A stretch of 64,000 bases of DNA from the NCBI GenBank assembly GCA_040902225.1, contig JBBDXT010000004.1:54060-118059 (forward strand), read 5' to 3'. This DNA is from Chloroflexota bacterium. GTDB taxonomy: Bacteria > Chloroflexota > Limnocylindria > QHBO01. Position 1 is the stretch's first letter. Each line of letters opens with the position of its first letter. The translations under genes and the position numbers were made by a program. The notes below the pieces were generated by a model, which saw only the letters and a list, made by a program, of their open reading frames with translations, ran no database searches and was not told the origin of the DNA. This document shows positions 25,591 through 34,000 of the stretch, one piece after another.

Positions 25591-26913
25591 ATGCCTCGCT
25601 CCCTCGCCCTCTGGCTCGCCTTCACCATTGCGGGCTCGATGTTCGCGCTGGTGCTGCTCCTGGCCGCCGTCGTTCTCGGCACGCCCGGCAGCGGAGGTGA
25701 TGCGCAGTTTTCACCTGCCGCGTCAGCTGCCGCAGGACCACTGGGCACCATCGAGATCCACGCATACGACCTGGGCTTCGAGCCGGCGATGGCCCACGTC
25801 ACTTCGCCGGGCCGCTACCGCGTCAGCTTCGTAAACGACGGAGGCGTCCGCCACGACCTCACCTTCGCGGACGGGACGAAGATCGAGGCGGCGCCTCACG
25901 CCACCGCGGCCGGCGAGGTGACCATCTCCGCGGCCGGCCTGACGTTCATCTGCTCGGTCCCCGGCCACGCCGACGCCGGGATGCGCGGCGAGGTGATGGT
26001 CACCGGCGGCCCGGCGATGACGCCGGCGCCCTCGGCGCCGATCAGCGCCGAGGAGCTGCGTGACGCCGATGCGGCGCGCACGGCCCAGTTCCCTGCCGAG
26101 ACGGAGGGCAGGGGCAACCAGATCTTGGAGCCCACAATCCTCGACGACGAAACCAGGCAGTGGGAGATAACCGCCTCAGTCATCCAGTGGGACACCGAGC
26201 CGGGAACGATCCTCGAGGCGTACGCCTACAACGGGACCGTCCCGGGGCCCCAGTTGCGCGCCGAGGTCGGCGACAGGGTGCGGATCATCCTCCACAACGA
26301 GCTGCCGGTCCCGACCACCATCCATTCGCACGGGCTGATGGTGCCGAGCGCCATGGACGGGGTGCCGGTCATCAGCCAGCCGGCCGTCATGCCCGGCGAG
26401 TCCTTCACCTACGAATTCACGCTGCGCAATGCGGGCAGCCACATGTACCACAGTCACTTCATGGCCGACCACCAGGTGCCGATGGGCCTCCTGGGCGCGT
26501 TCGTGGTGACGGATCCGGAAGACTCGGCCGAGCCGGCCGCGGACATCGACTACACGATAATCATCAACGACGGGCCGCTTGGCTTCACGCTCAACGGTAA
26601 GGGCTTCCCGGCGACTGAGCCGATCGTCGCCACCCAAGGGCAGACGATCCGGGTGCGCTACATGAACGAGGGGCTCCAGATCCACCCGATGCACCTGCAC
26701 GGGATGCGGCAGCTCGTCATCGCCAAGGACGGGTACCTCCTCCCCGATCCGCACTTCGAGGACACGGTGCTGGTCGCGCCAGGCGAGCGGATCGATGTCC
26801 TGGTTGAGGCGACGGAGCTGGGCGCATGGGCCTTCCACTGCCACATCCTGACCCATGCCGAGGGGCCGGACGGCATGTTCGGGATGGTCACGGCGCTCAT
26901 CGTCGAGGAGTAG
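25591..26913 (+). CDS. Multicopper oxidase with extra N-terminal blue-copper domain
   Basis: A 440-residue exported copper protein with a membrane anchor or signal (residues 8-30). Domain 1 (48-138) is a plastocyanin-like cupredoxin with a full type 1 site (H88, C121, H126, M131). Domains 2 and 3 (about 190-440) are a two-domain multicopper oxidase with trinuclear-centre histidines H245/H247, H287/H289, H368/H370 and H416/H418; the type 1 site is in the last domain (H365, C417, H422). Domain 2 has HSH where a type 1 Cys would be. It probably oxidises an extracytoplasmic donor with O2, or reduces nitrite; the donor is unknown. It is flanked by regulatory palindromes. Confidence 0.85.
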   Translation: MPRSLALWLAFTIAGSMFALVLLLAAVVLGTPGSGGDAQFSPAASAAAGPLGTIEIHAYDLGFEPAMAHVTSPGRYRVSFVNDGGVRHDLTFADGTKIEAAPHATAAGEVTISAAGLTFICSVPGHADAGMRGEVMVTGGPAMTPAPSAPISAEELRDADAARTAQFPAETEGRGNQILEPTILDDETRQWEITASVIQWDTEPGTILEAYAYNGTVPGPQLRAEVGDRVRIILHNELPVPTTIHSHGLMVPSAMDGVPVISQPAVMPGESFTYEFTLRNAGSHMYHSHFMADHQVPMGLLGAFVVTDPEDSAEPAADIDYTIIINDGPLGFTLNGKGFPATEPIVATQGQTIRVRYMNEGLQIHPMHLHGMRQLVIAKDGYLLPDPHFEDTVLVAPGERIDVLVEATELGAWAFHCHILTHAEGPDGMFGMVTALIVEE

Positions 26914-26917
26914 GGCG

Positions 26918-27400
26918 ATGGCCGGCTCACAACCCGCGCCGGCCCGGCTCAGCCACCTTGTCGTGCATCGCGCGTCCGCCGTCGACCAGGCCAGGCTCGC
27001 GTGGGCGGTCCGGGCGGCGCGAGCGTGGCTCGGCCCCGAGGTCGATGAGGCGCCCGAGGGGATGCACCGCCACCACACCGACCTTCGGCTCAGGGTCGGT
27101 AATCGTCCGTCGCTGGTCACCTTCCGCAAGGCAGCATATGTCGACATCGGGCCGGTCGAACAGCTCAACGACGGCTGGCAGGTGGAGATCAGCTGGCGGG
27201 CCGCGACCATGGCTCCGCTCTTCCCGGTCTTCTCCGGCTCGCTCGTGGTCCGCGCCGGGGAGATGACGCTGTCGGGCTGGTACGCGCCGCCGGGCGGGGA
27301 GTTGGGCCGGTTTGCGGATCGCGCGCTGCTGCACATTGCCGCCACGGGCACCGCCAACTGGCTGCTGGGCGAGCTCGAGCGTGCGGCGCGCGGATCCTGA
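26918..27400 (+). CDS. Hypothetical protein, SRPBCC/START-like
   Basis: A 160-residue protein with no signal peptide. The layout (WQVEISWRAATMAPLFPVFSG, LTLSGWYAPPGGELGRF-like turn, then a final helix ADRALLHIAATGTANWLLGEL) resembles small SRPBCC lipid-binding folds, but I recognise no catalytic motif. ATG at 26918 is four bases after the oxidase stop, so it is co-transcribed with that gene. It converges on the response regulator gene. Confidence 0.6.
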   Translation: MAGSQPAPARLSHLVVHRASAVDQARLAWAVRAARAWLGPEVDEAPEGMHRHHTDLRLRVGNRPSLVTFRKAAYVDIGPVEQLNDGWQVEISWRAATMAPLFPVFSGSLVVRAGEMTLSGWYAPPGGELGRFADRALLHIAATGTANWLLGELERAARGS

Positions 27401-27409
27401 GGACGACGT

Positions 27410-28093
27410 TCAGCTGTCGCCGGGCGACCCGAGGCGATGCTTGGCCACGAATGCGGCGGCCTGCCCCCGGCGCTGGAGCTCGAGCTTCGAGAGGATGCTG
27501 CTGACGTAATTCTTGACGGTCTTGTCCGAGAGGAACACCTCGGCGGCGATCTCCTTGTTGGTCTTCCCTTCGGCCACGAGCAGCACGATCCTGCGTTCCT
27601 GCGCTGTCAGCTTGCTCAGCTCATCCTGCTCGCCGCCGGACGCCGCGCGCCGGACACGCTCGAGGACCCGTTCGGTGACCGCGGGGTCGAGGAGCGAGTC
27701 GCCGCGCCCCACCGCCTCGAGCGCAGCCACCAGGTCGCGGCCGCGGATCTGCTTGAGCAGATAGCCGCTGGCGCCGGCAAGGATGGCCGACAGCACCGCT
27801 TCCTCATCGGGGTAGCTGGTCAGCATCACGACGCGCGTCGCGGGCAGCTCGGCGCGGATGTCGCGGCAAGCCTCGATACCGGAGCCATCGGGCAGACGCA
27901 CGTCCATCACCACCAGGTCGGGCTCGAACCGGCGCACTGCGGCGAGCGACTCGGCAACGGTCCCGGCCTCGGCCACGACCTGGAACTCGTCGCGACGAGA
28001 GAGGAGCGCCACCAATCCCTCGCGCACGACCTCGTGGTCATCGACGATGAGGAGCCGCAGCGGCGGGCGGCCCGGCGTCGGGTCGCTGCTCAT
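27410..28093 (-). CDS. NarL/FixJ-type response regulator (DevR-like)
   Basis: A 227-residue regulator with a receiver domain (phospho-acceptor D64 in VVMDVRLPDG, K near 113 in YLLKQI) and a C-terminal LuxR-type helix-turn-helix (LTAQERRIVLLVAEGKTNKE, VKNYVSSILSKL). It follows the sensor kinase by 25 bases. The order and architecture match the DevS/DevR (DosS/DosR) family that answers oxygen, NO or redox signals. The likely targets are the two copper-enzyme promoters that share palindromes. Confidence 0.9.
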   Translation of the reverse strand: MSSDPTPGRPPLRLLIVDDHEVVREGLVALLSRRDEFQVVAEAGTVAESLAAVRRFEPDLVVMDVRLPDGSGIEACRDIRAELPATRVVMLTSYPDEEAVLSAILAGASGYLLKQIRGRDLVAALEAVGRGDSLLDPAVTERVLERVRRAASGGEQDELSKLTAQERRIVLLVAEGKTNKEIAAEVFLSDKTVKNYVSSILSKLELQRRGQAAAFVAKHRLGSPGDS

Positions 28094-28118
28094 GGCCTGT
28101 CCATCCTTCACGTTGCGC

Positions 28119-29279
28119 CTACTCGGGGAGCGGCAGCACGACGATGATACGGGTCCCACGGCCCGGCCCGCTCTCGACCAGCAGGCTCCCGCCGAGCGAC
28201 TCCGCGCGGCGAAGCATGTTGGCGAGCCCGTGGTGGCCGCCCCGACCGGGCGTACGGGCGTCAAAGCCTTTGCCGTCGTCCGCGATCTCGAGTCGGACCT
28301 CGCCGTTCGCGGCCGTGACCTCCATCGTGGCGCGCGAGGCGTCGGCATGGCGGACGACGTTGCTGAGTGCCTCGCGCGCGATGCTGATCAACTCAGCGCC
28401 GATGGTCGGCGCGAGCCTCGTGTCCCCGACCGACTTGACCTCGATGGGCATCGAGCCGTTGAGGCGTGCCTCCTCGGCGAGCGTCTCGAGGGCCGAGGCC
28501 ACCACTCCCGGGCCATCGAGACCGGGTCGCAGCCCGTAGATGAAGGTCCGGATCTCGGCAATCGCGGCGTGGAGGGCGTCAATAGCACGATCAACCCGCT
28601 CGGCCGCCGCCGCCGGGTCCTGCAGGGCGATCTCGGGCACGTCGTCGAGGCCGAGCGTCACCCCATAGATACGCTGGATGATGCCGTCATGCAGGTCGCG
28701 ACCGATCCGCTCCCGCTCCTCCACCACCGCCAGCGCCTGCACACGCTCACTGAGCCGTGCGTTCTCGATTGCCAGCCCGGCATGGGCTGCGAAGCGCTCG
28801 ACGAGCGTCTGGTCCTCCGCGCTGAACTCCGCGGCGCCCCGCTTGTTCGTGAGGTACAGATCCCCAACCGCCTGCCCCTTGACGGTGATCGGGACGCCCA
28901 GGAAGGAGTGCATCTCAGGGTGATTCGGCGGGAAGCCGTGGCGGCGCGGATCCTCGGCGATCTCGGGGATCCTGAAGGTCTGCCCATTGCGGATGATCAG
29001 CCCCAGCAGCCCATGGCCGCGCGGCAGGGCGCCGATCCGCTCCCGCGCAATCGCGCTGAGCCCGCTGGTCATGAATCGCTGAATGACCCCGTCGGGGCGG
29101 GCGATCCCGAGGGCCGCATATTCCGCATCGGCCAGGTCGCGCACGCGGTCGACGATCAGATGCAGGACGGCCTCCAGCGCAAGCACGCCCGAGATGCCCT
29201 GGACCGCGACGTCGAGCGCGGCCAGGTGCGCCTCGGCGCGGCGGGCGCGCACCTCCCAGCTCACCTCCGCCTCGTTCAC
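28119..29279 (-). CDS. GAF-domain sensor histidine kinase (DevS-like)
   Basis: A 386-residue cytoplasmic kinase. One GAF domain (about residues 25-185; LDVAVQGISGVLALEAVLHL, HSFLGVPITVKGQAVGDLYL) is followed by a HisKA_3 dimerisation domain with the phospho-acceptor His in ERERIGRDLHDGIIQRIYG, and an HATPase domain (EALSNVVRHADAS, DDGKGFD). There is no membrane segment, so the signal is intracellular, possibly a haem- or flavin-linked redox cue as in DevS. GTG at 29279 is supported by TACGCT six bases upstream. It shares its promoter region with the nirK-like gene. Confidence 0.9.
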   Translation of the reverse strand: MNEAEVSWEVRARRAEAHLAALDVAVQGISGVLALEAVLHLIVDRVRDLADAEYAALGIARPDGVIQRFMTSGLSAIARERIGALPRGHGLLGLIIRNGQTFRIPEIAEDPRRHGFPPNHPEMHSFLGVPITVKGQAVGDLYLTNKRGAAEFSAEDQTLVERFAAHAGLAIENARLSERVQALAVVEERERIGRDLHDGIIQRIYGVTLGLDDVPEIALQDPAAAAERVDRAIDALHAAIAEIRTFIYGLRPGLDGPGVVASALETLAEEARLNGSMPIEVKSVGDTRLAPTIGAELISIAREALSNVVRHADASRATMEVTAANGEVRLEIADDGKGFDARTPGRGGHHGLANMLRRAESLGGSLLVESGPGRGTRIIVVLPLPE

Positions 29280-29311
29280 GCTCTTAGCGTAGCCGCCGGC
29301 CGTCGCCCTTA

Positions 29312-29348
29312 GGTGCCATCGGCCCACCACGGATGTGCCGAATGGCAC
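29312..29348. promoter_or_regulatory. Tandem palindromes between sensor kinase and nirK-like gene
   Basis: GGTGCCATCGGCCC (29312-29325) and the perfect dyad GTGCCGAATGGCAC (29335-29348) have centres 23 bp apart, the same spacing as at 25485-25521. They lie 79 bases before the nirK-like ATG and 33 bases from the kinase GTG. One bound regulator could therefore control both directions. Confidence 0.55.
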
Positions 29349-29427
29349 GTGATGCGCTCACCTGCGCTCTGGCCCAATGCACGGGTCGGACTCCCAGCGC
29401 CCGTCGAAGCCGGGCAGAGAAGGAATC

Positions 29428-30501
29428 ATGGGCCGTATCGTCCTCTTCGCCTCCGCGGTCGCAAGCGTGCTGCTGCTGACCCTCATCTACGCCTTCATCG
29501 CAGTGCAGAACAGAGGGAGCGCCGCCGCGTCGCCGACGCCACCCGGCGGTCAGTCGCCGGTTAGTAGCATCGAGCCGCCCCCCGCCGGGGTGGCCAAGGA
29601 TCCGAACGCGCCGCCCTACGCGCTGCGCGACCCCGTCGCCCCCAAGCTCGGGGACTCGAGGGAGATCGCGATCGACCTCTCCATCGTCGAGAAGCAGATG
29701 ACCGTGGCCGACGGCTTCGTCCAGACCGTCTACGCCTACGGTCTGACCACAGAAACGGCCACCGCCCCCGGTCCAACCCTGCGCGTCAGGGTGGGCGACA
29801 CGCTGCGTGTCACCTTCAAGAATCCGGCAAGCAACGCCATGCCGCATTCGCTCGACTTTCACGCCTCGATGGTCGCCTGGAACGACGAGATGCGTGACAT
29901 CAACCCCGGCGAGGAGCTGCTGTATGAGTTCACGGCCACCAAGGCAGGCGTGTTCATGTACCACTGCGGGACGGCGGGGGTCCTGAGCCATCTGATGAAC
30001 GGGATGCACGGGATGATCATCGTCGAGCCGGAGGGCGGCCTGGCGCCGGTCGACCGTGAGTTCTTCATGGTCCAGGGCGAGTGGTACCTTGGGCCCCAGG
30101 GCCAGGTTGGCGACCTTGCCAAGGCGACCGCGGGCGCGCCGGATCCTGAGTTCGTGACCTTCAACGGGATCGCCACCCAGTACAAGGACAATCCGATCCA
30201 GGTCGACCTGGGAGAGCGGATCCGTGTCTTCGTCCTCGATGCCGGCCCGAATCTGGACTCCTCCTTTCATATCGTCGGCACGATCTTCGACGAGGTGATC
30301 AAGGAGGGCATTGCGCTGCGCCGTGGGAACGAAGGCAACTGGGGTTCGCAGGCCGTCGACCTGAGCCCGGCGCAAGGCGGCATCGTCGAGTTCACCCTGG
30401 CGGAAGACGGGCTGTACCCATTCGTCACCCACGCCTTCAACTTCCCGGATAACGGTGCCGTGGGCCTGTTCCAGGCGGGGGACGGCGATCCACTGAACTG
30501 A
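29428..30501 (+). CDS. nirK: NirK-like copper nitrite reductase
   Basis: A 357-residue two-cupredoxin protein with an N-terminal membrane anchor or signal (residues 4-25). The type 1 site is H140, C180, H188, M193 and the type 2 site is H145, H179, H335, with catalytic D143 and H281. The spacings reproduce those of characterised NirK (H95/C136/H145/M150; H100/H135/H306; D98/H255), with only an 8- instead of 9-residue C-H step. It probably reduces nitrite to NO outside the cytoplasmic membrane. ATG at 29428 follows GAAGGAAT. No nor, nos or nar genes are visible here. It is divergent from the DevS-like kinase. Confidence 0.8.
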   Translation: MGRIVLFASAVASVLLLTLIYAFIAVQNRGSAAASPTPPGGQSPVSSIEPPPAGVAKDPNAPPYALRDPVAPKLGDSREIAIDLSIVEKQMTVADGFVQTVYAYGLTTETATAPGPTLRVRVGDTLRVTFKNPASNAMPHSLDFHASMVAWNDEMRDINPGEELLYEFTATKAGVFMYHCGTAGVLSHLMNGMHGMIIVEPEGGLAPVDREFFMVQGEWYLGPQGQVGDLAKATAGAPDPEFVTFNGIATQYKDNPIQVDLGERIRVFVLDAGPNLDSSFHIVGTIFDEVIKEGIALRRGNEGNWGSQAVDLSPAQGGIVEFTLAEDGLYPFVTHAFNFPDNGAVGLFQAGDGDPLN

Positions 30502-30546
30502 CCGACCGCGATGCGCGGTGGAAGCTCGGAGCTGCCGCGCACGATG

Positions 30547-30574
30547 AGGGCCGGTCCAGCATTGGGCCGGCCCT
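30547..30574. terminator. Bidirectional hairpin between convergent genes
   Basis: agggccgg (30547-30554) pairs with ccggccct (30567-30574) around a 12-base loop, between the nirK-like stop and the convergent DUF385 stop. It lacks a long T-run, so strength is uncertain. Confidence 0.5.
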
Positions 30575-30576
30575 TG

Positions 30577-30972
30577 TTACGCCGCCTTGTCGAACGTGAC
30601 CTCGACCAGGGGTGAGCGTTGCAGCATCACGTCGAGGTCAGTGCGGCGCCAGTTCTGCGCCACCCGCTCCATGACCGCCCTTCGCTCGACCGGCTCGACG
30701 ATCGCCCGGGCCGTGGCCGGCAGGTCAGCCTGTACCGCTCGCTTGAGGTGAAAGATGAGGCGGGGATTGGCGAGCAGATTGGCGTACCAGCTGCGGCGTC
30801 CCGGGAGGCCGCTGATGATGATGCGGCCGTCCATGTTGTGGAAGACGAGCTCGACCCGTCGCGGCTGGCCGCTCCGGCGTCCGATGGTGGTGATGTCGAT
30901 GGTGTGGCCCCGTGTCAGGGCCCGCGCGATGCGCTCGTCGACGGCGCTGCTCGCGGTGGTTTGGTTGCTCAT
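30577..30972 (-). CDS. DUF385/deazaflavin-dependent nitroreductase family protein
   Basis: A 131-residue member of the DUF385 family, a second paralogue beside the gene at 5405-5830. The core reads DITTIGRRSGQPRRVELVFH, RIIISGLPGRRSWYANLLAN and PRLIFHLKRAVQADLPATAR. It is likely an F420H2-dependent reductase of a quinone or nitro compound. TATAAT (30980-30985) lies seven bases before the ATG, predicting a leaderless transcript. Confidence 0.85.
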   Translation of the reverse strand: MSNQTTASSAVDERIARALTRGHTIDITTIGRRSGQPRRVELVFHNMDGRIIISGLPGRRSWYANLLANPRLIFHLKRAVQADLPATARAIVEPVERRAVMERVAQNWRRTDLDVMLQRSPLVEVTFDKAA

Positions 30973-30979
30973 GCAACCA

Positions 30980-30985
30980 ATTATA
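30980..30985 (-). promoter_or_regulatory. Consensus -10 box (TATAAT), leaderless promoter
   Basis: A perfect TATAAT on the minus strand seven bases before ATG at 30972. The predicted start of transcription coincides with the start codon. Confidence 0.55.
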
Positions 30986-31065
30986 GTCCGATTCGGCCGC
31001 GGACGGATCGAACCGGAATAGAACGGGTGTTCGCATGGGGCCGGGGGCGCTAGACTGACGGAGTC

Positions 31066-34000
31066 GTGTCCGGGACCGATCCTCTCGCACCCTTCTCGGC
31101 GCCCACTCGGGCCTGGTTCGCCGAGGCCTTCGCCGAACCGACCCGCGCGCAGGTTCTGGGCTGGGCAGCCGTCTCTGCCGGGCGGCATACCCTGCTGCAC
31201 GCCCCGACCGGGAGCGGCAAGACATTGGCCGCCTTCCTTTGGTGCCTCGACCGCCTCTTCACCGATGCGGCACGTCGCCCCCGCGAACGGCGATTGCGGG
31301 TCCTGTACGTCTCGCCGCTCAAGGCCCTCACCTACGACGTGGAGCGCAACCTGCGCGCCCCGCTGGCCGGCATCCGGCGCACGGCCGAGCGCCTGGGCAC
31401 GGAACTGCCGGAGGTGCGCGTCGCGTCGCGGACGGGTGACACTCCGGCCGAAGCGCGGCGCCAACTCGTGCGCGACCCGCCCGAGATCCTCGTCACCACG
31501 CCCGAATCGCTCTACCTGTTGCTGACCAGCCAGGCGCGCGAGGCGCTGCGCGGCGTCGAGTACGTGATCGTCGACGAGGTGCACGCCATGGCCGGCACCA
31601 AGCGTGGGGCGCACCTGGCGATATCCCTGGAACGCCTCTGCGCCCTGACCGACGCCGAGCCGCAACGGATCGGCCTGTCCGCCACGCAGCGCCCGCTATC
31701 GGCGATCGCCGCCTTCCTGGGCGGCACGGGTCGGGTGGTGGAAGTTGCCGATGCGGGTGCCGGCAAGACCCTCGAGCTGGAGGTGATCGTCCCGGTCGAG
31801 GATCTCAGCCACCTTGCCGACGGGGCCGCCGAGGACGACGCCCCGGAGAAGCGCCACTCGATCTGGCCGAGCATCTACCCGGCTCTGCTGGAGCTGATCC
31901 GGGCGCATCGGTCCACCCTGGTATTCGTCAACTCGCGTCGCCTGGCGGAGCGCATGAGCAGCCGCCTGAACGAGCTGGCCGGCGAGGAGCTGGTGCTGGC
32001 GCATCACGGCAGCATCGCTCGCGAGCAGCGGCTGCGGATCGAGGAGGAGCTGAAGGCCGGGCGGCTGCCGGCGCTGGTGGCGACCTCCAGCCTCGAGCTG
32101 GGGATCGACATGGGAGCGATCGACCTGGTCGTGCAGATCGAGGCGCCGCCCAGCGTGGCCGCAGGACTGCAGCGAATCGGGCGGGCGGGGCACCAGGTCG
32201 GCGAACCCTCGATCGGCAAGATCTTCCCGAACCACCGCAGCGGCCTGCTGGAGGCCGCCGTGGTGGTGCGCCGCATGCTCGACGGGGCGATCGAGGAGAC
32301 GCGCATCCCACGCAACCCGCTCGACGTCCTGGCGCAGCAGATCGTGGCCATCTGCTCCGTGGATCCCTGGACGGTGGACGCGCTGCACGGGCTCCTCATC
32401 CGGGCCGAGCCGTTCCGCGACCTCTCACGGCAGCAGCTCGAGGGGGTGCTCGACATGCTCTCCGGCCGCTACCCGTCCGACGAATTCGCCGAGCTGAAGC
32501 CCCGCGTGGTGTGGGATCGGGGCGCCGATACGATACAGAGCCGGAACGACGCCCGGGTGGTGGCCGTCGTCTCGGGCGGGACGATCCCGGATCGAGGTCT
32601 CTTCGGCGTCTTCCTGGCCGGGGAGGAGGGCGGCAAGGGACACCGCGTCGGCGAGCTTGACGAGGAGATGGTCTACGAGAGCCGGGTCGGCGAGGTGTTC
32701 CTGCTCGGCGCCTCGTCCTGGCGCATCGACGAGATCCGCGCTGACCGCGTCATCGTCACGCCCGCTCCCGGGCAGCCCGGGAAGATGCCGTTCTGGCATG
32801 GCGACGCTCTGGGCCGTCCGGTCGAGCTGGGGCGGGCCATCGGGGCCTTCGTGCGTGAGATGGACGGCCTGGAGCCTGCCGTCGCCGAGGCTCGGCTGCG
32901 CGACGACCACTTCCTGGACGAGCGGGCCGCGCGGAACCTGCTCGCCTACCTCGCCGAGCAGCGCGAGGCAACCGGCACCCTGCCCTCGGACCAGGTCGTG
33001 GTGGTCGAGCGCTTCCGCGACGAGCTCGGCGACTGGCGGGTCTGCCTCCTGTCGCCGTTCGGAGGCCGCGTGCATGCCCCCTGGGCGATGGCCATCGAGG
33101 CGCGCCTCGCCGAACAGGGGCAGCTGGTGCAGACGATCTGGACCGATGACGGCATCGCCCTGCGCCTGCCGGAGGCAACGGAGCCGCCGCCCGAGGATCT
33201 CTTCCTGCTCGATCCCGACGAGATCGAGCGATTGGTGACCGATGCGCTGGGCGGAACCGCTCTCTTCGCCTCGCGCTTCCGCGAAAACGCGGCGCGTGCG
33301 CTGCTCCTCCCACGCCGGCGACCGGGCCAGCGCACGCCGCTCTGGATGCAGCGCCAGCGATCCTCCGACCTGCTGGCGGTGGCGAGCCGCTACGGCTCGT
33401 TCCCGATCATCCTCGAGACGTACCGCGAGGTCCTGCGTGACGTCTTCGACCTCCCTGCGCTGGGCGACGTGCTGCGAGGGATCCGCGCCCGCCAGATGCG
33501 GGTGGTCAGCGTCGAGACGAGCTCGGCGTCCCCGTTTGCCTCCGGGCTCCTGTTCAACTGGGTCGCCGCCTACATGTACGAGGGCGACGCCCCACTGGCG
33601 GAGCGACGTGCGCAGGCCTTGGCGCTGGACCCCGAGCTGCTCGCCGAGCTGCTCGGCGAGGAGGAGCTCCGGGAGCTGCTCGATCCCGCAGCGACCGCCG
33701 ATCTCGAGCTCGAACTGCAGGGCCTCGTGGGCGGGCGGCGGGTGCGCACCCTCGACGGGATCCACGACCTGTTGCGGCGGGTCGGCGACCTGCGATCCGA
33801 CGAGGTTGCCGCGCGGACCGACCTTCCCGACCCGCTGGCGGCGCTCGCCGCGCTCGAGGCAGATCGCCGCATCGTGCGGCTGCGCCTGGGCGGCGAGCCG
33901 CGCTGGATCGGGATCGAGGACGTGGCGCGATACCGCGATGCCGTTGGCGCCAGCCCACCGGCCGGCGTGGCGGAGACCTGGCTGGAGGCCACTGGCGATG

